64,000 nt of DNA from an uncultured Coriobacteriaceae bacterium (lineage in GTDB: Bacteria > Actinomycetota > Coriobacteriia > Coriobacteriales > Atopobiaceae). The stretch is taken from the NCBI GenBank assembly GCA_902777325.1, contig CACYTH010000001.1, positions 62,001-126,000 of the forward strand, given 5' to 3'. Every line of letters starts with the position of its first letter. Position 1 is the stretch's first letter. The notes under the pieces are model-generated. The model had not been told where the DNA came from, did not search any database, and saw nothing but the letters and a program-made list of their open reading frames with translations. Both the position numbers and the translations under genes were made by a program. This document shows positions 33,802 to 42,690 of the stretch, one piece after another.

Positions 33802-34716
33802 CTAGGCCCTCTGCCAGCGCAGGTCGTCGCCGCGCAGGCCGGCGGCCCAGGCGGAGGCGTCCATCTCGCGCTTGCCGTCGGGCTTCACGCGGTCGAGCTC
33901 GAGCGTGCCGGAGGCGCACCCGAGAAGCACGTGGCCCTTGCGCGCCTGCACGCAGCCCTCGTCGAGCGACGCGACCGCCACATGGGCGGCCATCGCGCGC
34001 ACGCCCTTGCCTGCCACGACCAGGCGGGCGGGAGCCGCGTCGAGCGAGGCCCGCACGCGGCAGACGTTGCGGCGGGCGTCATCTGCGGGGTCGAGCAGCA
34101 TCTCCGCCTTCTCCACCTTGGGAGCAAAGGTGACCTGCGTCTCGTCCTGCTCGTGCCACGTGGCCGTGCCAGCCTCTATGGTGGGGAGCGCAGCCAGGAG
34201 CTCCTCGGCGCCAAGCTCGGCAAGCTCGGCCATCACCGTGGCGCAGTCCTTGTCGCCGATCTCGATGGAGGCCTGGCGGCAGTAGGGGCCGGCATCCATC
34301 TCGCGCACCAGCTCCATGATGGAGACGCCCGCGCGCTCGTCGCCCTCCAGCACCGCGCGCTGGATGGGTGCGGCACCGCGGCCGCGGGGCAGGAGAGAGG
34401 CGTGCACGTTGATGCAGCCCAGGGGCGCCAGCTCGAGCACGCGGTCGGGCAGGATGCAGCCATAGGCCGCCACGGCAATCAGGTCTGGCGCGGCCTGCTC
34501 GAGCGCCGAGAAGACCTCGTCGGTGATGCGCGTCGCCTCAATGACCTCGATGCCCAGCTCGAGCGCCGTAGCCTTTACCGGGGAGGGCACCAGCTTGCGG
34601 CCCCTGCCGCGCACGGCATCGGGACGCGTGAGCACGAGGCTCACCTCGTAGGCCGAGGCGAGGGCCTTGAGGGACGGCACGGCAAAATCAGGCGTGCCCA
34701 TGAAGACGATTCGCAT
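33802..34716 (-). CDS. fmt: Methionyl-tRNA formyltransferase
   Basis: Fmt formylates initiator Met-tRNA. The 304 aa protein begins MRIVFMGTPDFAVPSL and has the HASLLPRGRGAAPI motif near residue 110 and the C-terminal OB domain. The ATG at 34716 is preceded by an excellent AGGAGGGG. def lies 52 bases upstream and rsmB 4 bases downstream. Confidence 0.96.
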   Translation of the reverse strand: MRIVFMGTPDFAVPSLKALASAYEVSLVLTRPDAVRGRGRKLVPSPVKATALELGIEVIEATRITDEVFSALEQAAPDLIAVAAYGCILPDRVLELAPLGCINVHASLLPRGRGAAPIQRAVLEGDERAGVSIMELVREMDAGPYCRQASIEIGDKDCATVMAELAELGAEELLAALPTIEAGTATWHEQDETQVTFAPKVEKAEMLLDPADDARRNVCRVRASLDAAPARLVVAGKGVRAMAAHVAVASLDEGCVQARKGHVLLGCASGTLELDRVKPDGKREMDASAWAAGLRGDDLRWQRA

Positions 34717-34768
34717 GGGTATCCCCTCCTGTTGGCGGTGGGCTCTTGTCTTTTGCTGCGCGGCGAGG

Positions 34769-35314
34769 CTAGTCCACGCGCGTATCGCCGGGGCGCGCGC
34801 CAGCCTCGAGCGCGTCCTGGTACTCGTGCATCTTTGCCGCACGCTTGAGGGGACGCAGGTGGTCGACCATCGTGATGCCATGCAGGTGGTCGATCTCGTG
34901 CTGCAGGCACACGGCCATGAGGTTGTTCTCGGCCTCGTACTGCATGAGGTCGCCATCGAGGTTGCGTGCGCGCACGATCACGTGGGAGGGGCGGCTCACG
35001 CGCACCGTGATGCCCGGGAAGGAGAGGCATCCCTCCGGGAACTCGTGCTCCTCGCCGTCGGCGACGACGATCTCGGGGTTGATGAGCACGTAGGGGTTCC
35101 TCTTGGTGTCGGTGTAGTCGACGTCGATGACCACCATCTGGATGAGCTCGCCCACCTGGGGGGCGGCCAGGCCGCAGCCGTCGGTGGCGTACATGTCGTC
35201 GAGCATGCGCTTTGCGAGCGCGCGAATCTCGGGCGTGATCTCCTCGACCGGCGTGCACTCGGTCCTCAGGCGCTCGTCAGGGGCAACGACGATGTCGTCA
35301 AGTTCTTTGGCCAT
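34769..35314 (-). CDS. def: Peptide deformylase
   Basis: Peptide deformylase removes the N-formyl group from new proteins. The 181 aa metalloenzyme shows all three motifs: GCGLAAPQ, EGCLSFPG (Cys ligand) and QHEIDHLHG (two His ligands and catalytic Glu). It pairs functionally with the next gene, fmt. A 117-base gap separates it from priA. Confidence 0.96.
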   Translation of the reverse strand: MAKELDDIVVAPDERLRTECTPVEEITPEIRALAKRMLDDMYATDGCGLAAPQVGELIQMVVIDVDYTDTKRNPYVLINPEIVVADGEEHEFPEGCLSFPGITVRVSRPSHVIVRARNLDGDLMQYEAENNLMAVCLQHEIDHLHGITMVDHLRPLKRAAKMHEYQDALEAGARPGDTRVD

Positions 35315-35431
35315 GGTTCTCCTTGCCTCGAATGTCCATCAGAGATGTTACTACCCTTTTGCCCACGTGCCCAAACGCTGCAAAACAACCACGTCATCGC
35401 CCGTCCACGGGCAGGACGGGCGCAGGGTGGC

Positions 35432-37735
35432 TCACATGAGGTCGTGGCAGTCGACGTCGATGGCGATCGAGACGCCCGGCCGCTGGCCCAGGGCGCGCAC
35501 CTCGGCGCCGAGGAGCTCGCCCATGGTCGCCGTGGGCGGCGCCTTGACCATCAGATGACGCCGCACGCGGTCCTTGACGCGCGCCTTGAGGCAGTCGCTC
35601 GGCCCGAGCACCTCCCAGCCGCGCGCGCCCTCGAGGCGCCTGCGCAGCGCCGCCGCAAGGTCGTCGAGCGCCATGGCCACCGTGCGCGCGTCGCGTCCGG
35701 ACGCCACCACGTTGGCCAGCCGCGCGTAGGGCGGGTATCCCGCATCCTGGCGGTCCTCGAGCTCGGCCTGGAGGAAGGCCGCGCGGTCGTGGCGCGCCAC
35801 CGCCTGGATGGCCGGGTGGGCCGCCCAATAGGTCTGCACGATCACCTGCCCCGCGCGCTCGCCGCGCCCGGCCCTGCCCGCGACCTGCTCGAGCAGGTCG
35901 TAGGTGCGCTCGCCCGCACGGAAGTCCGGCAGCTTGAGGGTGGTGTCGGCGTTGATCACGCCCACGAGGGTGACCTCGGGAAAGTCGAGGCCCTTGGCGA
36001 TCATCTGCGTGCCCACGAGGACCGCGCACTCGGCCGCGTCAAAGCGCTCCAGGAGGCGCTGATGGCCTCCCTTGGCCGAGGTGGTGTCGGCATCCATGCG
36101 GATTACCTCCGCACGCTCCCCCACCAGCATGGTCAGCTCGTCCTCGACCCTCTGCGTGCCCACGCCGAAGGCACCCATGTAGCGGCTTCCGCAGTTGGGG
36201 CAGCGCGCCGCCGGGTCAGGGAAGGAAAGCGAGGGCCACGAGCGGCCACAGGTGTGGCAGGCCAGCTCGTGGGTGCGCTCGTGGTAGGTGAGCGAGGTTG
36301 AGCAGTGCGGGCACTCGGGCACGCAGCCGCACTCGCGGCACATGAGGAAGGTCGCGAAGCCGCGGCGGTTGAGCAGGAGCACGGCCTTCTCGCGCCGCTC
36401 GAGCACGCCCTCCAGCTCCTCCTTGAGCTCGCGCGAGAAGATGCTGCGGTTGCCCAGCGCAAACTGCTGGGTCATGTCCACGACGCGCACCTTGGGCATC
36501 GCCGACGAGCCCGGGCGCTCGGGCATGCTCACGCGCGTCCAGCGCACCCCCGCCCAGCTGCCCGCCCTGCAGCGCGCGAGGCTCTCGATGGAGGGTGTCG
36601 CCGACCCCAGCACCAGGGCGCAGCCGCGCTCGCGCGCAAGGCGCGCCGCCAGCTCGCGCGCATGGTAGCGCGGGGCCGACCCCTGCTTGTAGCTGCCCTC
36701 GTGCTCCTCGTCGATGATGATGAGGCCCACCTCCGTGAGCGGGGCAAACAGCGCCGAGCGCGCGCCGACCACCACATGGGCGAGCCCTTGGCGCACGAGG
36801 TCCCACTGGTCGTAGCGCTCGCCGGCGGAGAGGCGCGAGTGCAGCACGGCCACGTCGTCGCCGAAGCGCGAGCGGAAGCGGCCGACCGTCTGGGCCGTGA
36901 GGGAGATCTCGGGAACCAGCACGAGGGCACCCTTGCCCTCCGCCCGCGCATGCTCGATGGCCGTCAGGTAGACCTCCGTCTTTCCCGATCCCGTCACGCC
37001 GTCCACGAGGACCACGTCACCGCACGCGGCAGCGCGTGCCTCGTCGATGGCGGCAAGCGCCGCCTGCTGGCCGGACGTCAGACTCTCTGGGCGCCGGGCG
37101 ACTGCCGAGGAGAGCGTGGTCTCGTCTCCCCCACGGATGCGACGGCGCGACTCGACCTTGACGGCCCCGTGCCTCTCCAGGGTTCCCACCGCCTGTGCGG
37201 CGCCGGGGATGGTGGCCGAGAGCTCGGCCATGCGCACCGGGCCCGCCGCCAGGGCCTCGAGCACCGCCTTCTGGCGGCTTGCGTTCTTGCGTGGCACGTA
37301 GGGGTCGTCGGAGGTGGCCAGGCTCACCCAGCGCACGTCGACGGGACCGGAGCGCTCGCACACGAGCTGCCACGGCGCGCCGTCGTCCTCGCGCCGCACG
37401 CGCACCTGCTGGCCGGGCGCCAGAAAGGGCCTCAGCGCCTCGCACGGGGGGCAGGCGTACTCGCGGGCCATCCACGACGCCACGCGCGCGGCCCCCTGGT
37501 CGAAGGCGGGCTTGGCGAGCACCTGCCGCACGGGGCGCACCTTGCTTGCGGGCACCCCGGAGGCGGGCCGCTCGGTCACGGCGACCACGTAGCCCACCGA
37601 GGGTCGCCGCGAGAAGTCGACCAGCACGGTAGAGCCCACGAGGACCTCGTCGGCAAGCTCGTCGGGAATCAGATAGTCGAATCCGCCCTCGAGGGCGCGG
37701 GTAGGTATGTCCACCACGACGTGCGCGTAGCTCAC
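35432..37735 (-). CDS. priA: Primosomal protein N' (replication restart helicase PriA)
   Basis: PriA reloads the replisome at repaired forks. The 767 aa protein has an N-terminal DNA-binding domain, Walker A DGVTGSGKTEVYL, motif II DEEHEGSYKQ, a zinc region with eight cysteines in CxxC pairs (CRECG, CPHC, CHTCG, CPNCG), and motif VI EQVAGRAGRG. All helicase motifs look intact. The annotated start gives MSYAHVVVDIPTR, typical of PriA. Confidence 0.95.
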   Translation of the reverse strand: MSYAHVVVDIPTRALEGGFDYLIPDELADEVLVGSTVLVDFSRRPSVGYVVAVTERPASGVPASKVRPVRQVLAKPAFDQGAARVASWMAREYACPPCEALRPFLAPGQQVRVRREDDGAPWQLVCERSGPVDVRWVSLATSDDPYVPRKNASRQKAVLEALAAGPVRMAELSATIPGAAQAVGTLERHGAVKVESRRRIRGGDETTLSSAVARRPESLTSGQQAALAAIDEARAAACGDVVLVDGVTGSGKTEVYLTAIEHARAEGKGALVLVPEISLTAQTVGRFRSRFGDDVAVLHSRLSAGERYDQWDLVRQGLAHVVVGARSALFAPLTEVGLIIIDEEHEGSYKQGSAPRYHARELAARLARERGCALVLGSATPSIESLARCRAGSWAGVRWTRVSMPERPGSSAMPKVRVVDMTQQFALGNRSIFSRELKEELEGVLERREKAVLLLNRRGFATFLMCRECGCVPECPHCSTSLTYHERTHELACHTCGRSWPSLSFPDPAARCPNCGSRYMGAFGVGTQRVEDELTMLVGERAEVIRMDADTTSAKGGHQRLLERFDAAECAVLVGTQMIAKGLDFPEVTLVGVINADTTLKLPDFRAGERTYDLLEQVAGRAGRGERAGQVIVQTYWAAHPAIQAVARHDRAAFLQAELEDRQDAGYPPYARLANVVASGRDARTVAMALDDLAAALRRRLEGARGWEVLGPSDCLKARVKDRVRRHLMVKAPPTATMGELLGAEVRALGQRPGVSIAIDVDCHDLM

Positions 37736-37795
37736 ATGACCTCCTTTCGCGCCTTGGCTGTAGAGGTCATTCTACCCACAAGTCGGGCCTTGGGG

Positions 37796-38593
37796 CTATC
37801 GGATTGTCCTGCCCAGGAAGCGCTCGGCATTGTGCCAGCACATGTCCTCGAGCTCCTCGTCGGTAAAGCCCAGGGACGCGAACCGCTCGTACTCGGCGAC
37901 GGGCTGCCACATGGGGAAGTCGGAGCCAAAGAGCATGCGGTCGGTGCCATGGGCGTAGACCAGCTCGCGCGTGCGGCGCGGCCCGAGCGAGAACATCGAG
38001 CTCGACATGTCCATGAAGCAGTTCTCGTCCTCGAGGTACTCCAGCGCCAGGTCCTGGATGGACCAGCCACCGAAGTGCGCCGCGTTGACCACCAGGTCGG
38101 GGAACTCGTGCAGGATGCGCTTGAGCCTGCGGGGGTGCGAGTAGTCGTAGCGGTAGTCGCCGCAGTGGATGGTCAGCGGCAGGTGGCAGGCCTGGGCGAT
38201 GTCATACACGCGCATCAGGCGCGGGTCGTCCATGTTGACTTCCTGCGTGTCGGGGTGCAGCTTGATGCCGCAGAGGCCCATGCCCATGGCGCGCTCGATC
38301 TCGGCGGCCGGGTCGTCGAAGTCCTGGTGCATGGCCATGAAGCCGATGAAGTTGTCGTGGGCGGCGACCTCCTTGGCGATGAAGTCGTTGATGGGGCCCA
38401 CCGTCTGGGGCTTGACTGCCACGGAGTACACCACGCAGTGGGTGATGGGAGACCCCTTGAGGGACTCCTCGAGCTTGGAGACCGAGCCGTCCTGGGCGTC
38501 CATCTCGATGTTGTAGAAGCGCCCGACGCTCTGCGTGGCCTTCTCGGAGATCTTGTCCGGGTATATGTGGACGTGCACGTCAACGACAGGCAT
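37796..38593 (-). CDS. Amidohydrolase family protein (amidohydrolase 2)
   Basis: This 265 aa TIM-barrel metal hydrolase begins with the HxH motif (DVHVHIYPD), has LHPDTQEV and IHCGDYRY for further metal ligands, and ends FGSDFPMWQP and EDMCWHNAERFLG as in amidohydrolase-2 proteins. Decarboxylases and hydrolases share this fold, so the substrate is open. The ATG at 38593 has AGGCGG upstream; a start 9 codons earlier has none. It is 60 bases upstream of priA. Confidence 0.85.
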   Translation of the reverse strand: MPVVDVHVHIYPDKISEKATQSVGRFYNIEMDAQDGSVSKLEESLKGSPITHCVVYSVAVKPQTVGPINDFIAKEVAAHDNFIGFMAMHQDFDDPAAEIERAMGMGLCGIKLHPDTQEVNMDDPRLMRVYDIAQACHLPLTIHCGDYRYDYSHPRRLKRILHEFPDLVVNAAHFGGWSIQDLALEYLEDENCFMDMSSSMFSLGPRRTRELVYAHGTDRMLFGSDFPMWQPVAEYERFASLGFTDEELEDMCWHNAERFLGRTIR

Positions 38594-38710
38594 GGCGCCC
38601 CCGCCTTTCAATCGGTTCATGACGACCCATGGTAGCCGAGGTGAACCCTTGGGGAGACAAGGGGAAACACACCCGTGACAGGAGCGTGCCGTGCCAGCAT
38701 GGCAAAGGGG

Positions 38711-38778
38711 GTTACCCCCTGTGGCAGGTCATGGCAAGAGGGGTTACCCCCTGTGACAGGTTACCCCCTGTGGCAGGT
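38711..38778. repeat. Short tandem repeats with the core GTTACCCCCTGTGRCAG
   Basis: Three copies begin at 38711, 38743 and 38760; the last two are directly adjacent, and the first is followed by a 15-base spacer. On the minus strand each forms a GGGGGTAACCCC-type hairpin with flanking sequence. A partial relative (GTGACAGG) lies at about 38674. They occupy the 193-base gap between two minus-strand genes. Confidence 0.75.
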
Positions 38779-38786
38779 GGGAGAGA

Positions 38787-39611
38787 TCAGTCGTTGCCGA
38801 TGGCCTTGAGCACCCAGTTGACGCGCAGGATGATGAACAGGGAGATCGATCCGATGATGAGGAAGATGGCGATCGGCGTCGCGTAGGTCAGGAAGTTGAG
38901 GATGCGCGCGTCGCTCATGGCGGCAAAGCGGCCGATGGCGGCGGACTGCAGCGAGTAGACCGAGATCAGCGCGCAGGACAGCGAGAGCGCCTTGCTCGCG
39001 CTGATCAGCGGGTCCTCGAGCTTGCGCCACTTGTGCAGGTTGATGATGGCCGCCGTCACGTTGTACACGGCGAACAGCGCCACGACGACCAGCATGTGCG
39101 TGGCGTAGCTGGGGCGATACCCAAAGCGGTTGGAGACGATACCCAACACCAAGATGACCGTGTTGAGCAGCAGCAGCCAGTAGCCCGTGCGCCGGTAGCG
39201 CCTGAGCTCCTCGCGACCGTCGGCGGCGAGCGTCTGCATGTAGGTGGCGATGTTGACGCGCATGAAGGTGAGCCAGGCGTAGTAGACCGACAGCGAGGCA
39301 AACCACAGCGACTGGCGGCGATACGCGTTGTAGGCCTGGTAGAAGACGAAGAAGAGGTTGATGACGGCGCTCATCTTGGTGGAGGTGGCGGCGCGCAGCC
39401 ATGGGTCGTTCTGGTAGCTCTCGTAGAACGAGCGCAGGGGCTTCTTGATGAAGGTCTCCATGAACGATGAGCGGTCGGTGCGGATGCGGTTGACCAGCCA
39501 ACCGGCAGCCTTGGCAAAGTCCTGCGCGATGTCGGCGTTGACCAGCGGGGACTGGCCCATCTCGCCGCCGACGGGATTGTCGGCGGAAAACGTCTTCTTC
39601 TCGTCGCTCAT
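38787..39611 (-). CDS. Polytopic membrane protein of unknown function
   Basis: I do not recognise this 274 aa protein. After a polar N-terminal 75 residues there are about five or six hydrophobic spans: near 80-100 (INLFFVFYQAY), 105-120, 145-165 (LLLLNTVILVLGIV), 175-195, 215-235 and 245-265 (IAIFLIIGSISLFIIL). No catalytic motif, signal peptide or repeat is visible. The ATG at 39611 is the first in frame that gives ordinary sequence. It is flanked by the tandem repeats downstream and the DUF3516 helicase upstream. Confidence 0.75.
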   Translation of the reverse strand: MSDEKKTFSADNPVGGEMGQSPLVNADIAQDFAKAAGWLVNRIRTDRSSFMETFIKKPLRSFYESYQNDPWLRAATSTKMSAVINLFFVFYQAYNAYRRQSLWFASLSVYYAWLTFMRVNIATYMQTLAADGREELRRYRRTGYWLLLLNTVILVLGIVSNRFGYRPSYATHMLVVVALFAVYNVTAAIINLHKWRKLEDPLISASKALSLSCALISVYSLQSAAIGRFAAMSDARILNFLTYATPIAIFLIIGSISLFIILRVNWVLKAIGND

Positions 39612-39745
39612 AACGACCCCTTCGCACCCTCGCCCATGCGTCAGCCTATTCAACGAATGTAGCAGAACGAGACAGGTGCCACGCGCATGAACCCCCTCGC
39701 AGGCCCCAGGGCATCGGCATGCGTCGAGGCGCGAGGGACACGGCC

Positions 39746-42343
39746 TTACAGGTCGAGCAGGTCCTCGGCGAAGCCCACGCGGTAGTCGCGGAAGACGACC
39801 TCGCCGAGCTCCTGCGTCTCGTCCAGGTCCACGTCCGCGGCAATGCCAAAGTCGCGGTCGCCCTCCGGGTCGCGGAAGGTCTGCCGCACGTGCCACAGGT
39901 GCGCGCCGCGCTCGTCGGCATCGTCGATGACCAGGTAGTCCCAGGAGTGCGCGTCGGCGTCGAGCAGCACCTCCTCGTGCTCGGCAAAGTACGCGTCGAG
40001 GGCGCCCTGCCAGCGGGCGGCACGCCAGCCCCACTCCCCGTCCAGCTCGCCCAGCTCGTCCGTACGCTCCTCTGCCGCCAGTCGCACGCGCCGCCAGAGC
40101 GCGTTTCTAACCAGCAGGGTGAGGGCACGCCTGTCGATGACGACCTCGTCCTCGCTGCCCGGGGCGGCAAGCTCGGCGCCAGAGCCGGAGTCCTCGCCCA
40201 TGCCGGACCACTCGTCCACCAGGCTGGAGTCCACCGTGCGCACCACGAGCCCCAGCCAGTGCACGATGTCATCCAGGCGCTCGTCGCGCTTGTCCAGGGG
40301 CACCGTGCGGTCGAGCGAGCGGTAGGCCTCCGAGAGGTAGCGCAGCAGGATGCCCTCCGCGCGCGCGATTCCGCAGCGCTGGATGTAGCCCTTGAAGTCG
40401 GAGGCCGTCTCCACCATCTCGCGCAGGACGCTCTTGGGCCTGAGCTCGTAGTCCGCGGCCCAGGGCACCTCGGTGCAGTACTGCGCGAAGGCGGTCTCGA
40501 GCAGCTCCTCGAGCGGCTTGGGATACGTCACCTCGGCGATGCGGTCGATGCGCTCGTCGTACTCCACGCCGTCCGCCTTCATCTGGGCCATCGCCTCGTC
40601 GCGCGCGCGACGCTCCTGGGCGATGAGGATCTGGCGCGGGTTCTCCAGCGTGGCCTCCACCATGCTGATCAGGTCGAGCGCGTAGTCGGGGCTCTCGGGG
40701 TCCAAAAGCTCCAGCGCAGCCAGGAGGAAGGGAGAGAGCGGCTGGTCGAGGGCGAAGTCCTCAGGCACGTCGACCGTCGTGTAGTAGGAGTCGTTGCCCT
40801 CCTCGTCGGGCTCGCACACCACCACGCCAGCGCCCATGAGCGTGGCAAAGAGCTCGTCGGCGCGCTCGTGCAGGCGCAGCTTCTGCTCGTCGGTCTGTAG
40901 GGAGTCGTCTACGAGCTGGCGCACCCGCTCCCTCGCGTCACCGCCCTGGACCACCTCGGAGAGGACCAGCGAGTTGGTGATGCGCAGGCGCGGGCGCAGG
41001 GCCTCGGGCTCCGCCTCGATCAGCCGGTCGAAGGTCTGGCGGTTCCAGCCCACGAAGCCCGCGGGGGGCTGCTTGGTGCGGACCTTGCGCGCCTTCTTGG
41101 GGTCTCCCCCGGCCTTGGCGATGGCGCGTGCCTTCTCGATGTCGTACTCGGTGGCCTGCGCGATGACCATGCCCTCGCTGTCGAAGCCGGCGCGGCCGGC
41201 ACGGCCGGCGATCTGGTGGAACTCGCGCGCGTTGAGCCTGCGGCTGCGCGTGCCGTCATACTTGGCAAGCGCCGTGAGCAGCACGGTGTGGATGGGCACG
41301 TTGATGCCCACGCCCAGCGTGTCGGTGCCGCAGATGACCGGCAGCAGCCCCTGCTGCGCGAGCTTCTCCACCAGAAGGCGGTAGCGCGGCAGCATGCCGG
41401 CGTGGTGCACGCCCACGCCCGCCAGCAGCAGCCTCTGCAGCGTCTTGCCGAATTGCGTGGTGAAGCGCGTGCCCTTGACCGCGTCCTTGATGGCGTCACG
41501 CTGCTCGCGCGTGCTGACGCCGTAGCTCACCAGCGACTGCGCACTCTTGAGCGCGGCATCCTGCGAGAAGTGCACCGCGTAGATGGGCGCCTTTCCCTCG
41601 CGGATGGCGAGCTCGACGGTCGCCTCGAGCGGCGTCTCCACGTACTCGTAGGAGAGCGGCACCGGGCGCGGGGCGTCGAGCACGCGCTCCACGTCGCGCT
41701 CGGTCTTGCGCTCGAGCAGGTCGCAGATCGCGTCCATGTTGCCCAGCGTGGCGCTCATCAACAGGAACTGCGTGCCGGGAAGCGTGAGAAGGGGCACCTG
41801 CCAGGCCCAGCCGCGGTCGGGGTCGGCGAAGTAGTGGAACTCGTCGGCGGCGACGCGCGCGATGCCGGCCTCCTCGCCCCACCTCAGGGCGTCGCCGGCG
41901 AGGATCTCCGCGGTGCAGCAGATGACCGGCGCGTCCCCGTTGATGACCACGTCGCCCGTGATCATGCCCACGTTCTCGCGGCCGAGCACGTCCACGAGCT
42001 CGAAGAACTTCTCGCTCACCAGCGCCTTGATGGGGGCGGTGTAGTAGGCGCGCTCGCCGGCGCAGAGCGCCATGAAGCACATGCCCAGCGCCACCATGCT
42101 CTTGCCCGAGCCGGTGGGAGTCCCCAGCACCACGTGGCTGCCCATGGCAAGACCCATGAGCGCCTCCTCCTGATGGTCCCAGAGGCTGAGGCCGCGTGCC
42201 TCGCACCACTGGAGATAGCGGTCGAGGGCCTCGTCGGCGGGCAGCGGGAAGTCGTCATCGTCGGCATAGGGCGCCATCAGGGCGAGCGAGGCATAGCCAA
42301 ACGGGTCGGAGAGAGCCTCTTGGAGGGCTGAGGTGTCAGTCAT
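39746..42343 (-). CDS. SF2 helicase with DUF3516 C-terminus
   Basis: This 865 aa Ski2-like helicase has Walker A GTPTGSGKSMVA near residue 75, motif II AADEFHYF (DEFH rather than DExH-box DEVH), MSATLGN, and motif VI QIAGRAGRAGFD. The C-terminal half matches the actinobacterial DUF3516 helicases. RNA or DNA could be the substrate; RNA processing by analogy with Ski2/Mtr4 is an inference. The ATG at 42343 follows AAAGGAAG. Confidence 0.88.
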   Translation of the reverse strand: MTDTSALQEALSDPFGYASLALMAPYADDDDFPLPADEALDRYLQWCEARGLSLWDHQEEALMGLAMGSHVVLGTPTGSGKSMVALGMCFMALCAGERAYYTAPIKALVSEKFFELVDVLGRENVGMITGDVVINGDAPVICCTAEILAGDALRWGEEAGIARVAADEFHYFADPDRGWAWQVPLLTLPGTQFLLMSATLGNMDAICDLLERKTERDVERVLDAPRPVPLSYEYVETPLEATVELAIREGKAPIYAVHFSQDAALKSAQSLVSYGVSTREQRDAIKDAVKGTRFTTQFGKTLQRLLLAGVGVHHAGMLPRYRLLVEKLAQQGLLPVICGTDTLGVGINVPIHTVLLTALAKYDGTRSRRLNAREFHQIAGRAGRAGFDSEGMVIAQATEYDIEKARAIAKAGGDPKKARKVRTKQPPAGFVGWNRQTFDRLIEAEPEALRPRLRITNSLVLSEVVQGGDARERVRQLVDDSLQTDEQKLRLHERADELFATLMGAGVVVCEPDEEGNDSYYTTVDVPEDFALDQPLSPFLLAALELLDPESPDYALDLISMVEATLENPRQILIAQERRARDEAMAQMKADGVEYDERIDRIAEVTYPKPLEELLETAFAQYCTEVPWAADYELRPKSVLREMVETASDFKGYIQRCGIARAEGILLRYLSEAYRSLDRTVPLDKRDERLDDIVHWLGLVVRTVDSSLVDEWSGMGEDSGSGAELAAPGSEDEVVIDRRALTLLVRNALWRRVRLAAEERTDELGELDGEWGWRAARWQGALDAYFAEHEEVLLDADAHSWDYLVIDDADERGAHLWHVRQTFRDPEGDRDFGIAADVDLDETQELGEVVFRDYRVGFAEDLLDL

Positions 42344-42447
42344 GTGCTTCCTTTTGTCGGAATCGGCATCCACCCATTGTAGGCCAGCGGGCGGACTTGA
42401 AATGGCAGATGTCAGGGAGGCGAGGCTCGGCCGCGCGGCATGCGGCC

Positions 42448-42690
42448 CTACTCCTCCTCCAGCGTCCGAATGAGCTCCATGTCCACGCTCTGCACCAAGT
42501 CGGCCAGGTCGTGACGATAGGCATCGATGGCTTGCAGCCTCTCCCCCAGCGACTCCTCGATGAGGTACATGGCCTCGTGTGCCTCGGTCGCGCGGCGGCG
42601 ATGGTACTCGAAGCGCTGCACGAGGAACGCAGTCGAGCCAATGACTAAGGCCAGGACAAAGAACAGCGCATACGTCACGAACATCAGCAT
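42448..42690 (-). CDS. Single-span membrane protein with YRHDLA motif, copy B
   Basis: This is an 80 aa protein: one membrane span at residues 4-24, then a charged helix (25-80) likely to be a coiled coil. Its YRHDLA (58-63) puts His60 in a context like the H-box of AgrC-type GHKL histidine kinases (F/Y-RHD). It aligns without gaps to the 83 aa protein at 44138-44389 (ESLGERLQAIDAYRHDLADL against VSLEERLHEMDLYRHDLAAF). The start overlaps the end of the large membrane protein before it. Acting as a detached phosphoacceptor helix is an inference. Confidence 0.75.
   Translation of the reverse strand: MLMFVTYALFFVLALVIGSTAFLVQRFEYHRRRATEAHEAMYLIEESLGERLQAIDAYRHDLADLVQSVDMELIRTLEEE

Noticed and set aside
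38711-38778. CRISPR-like array
   Set aside because: Units are only 17 bases, two are directly adjacent with no spacer, and no cas genes are present.
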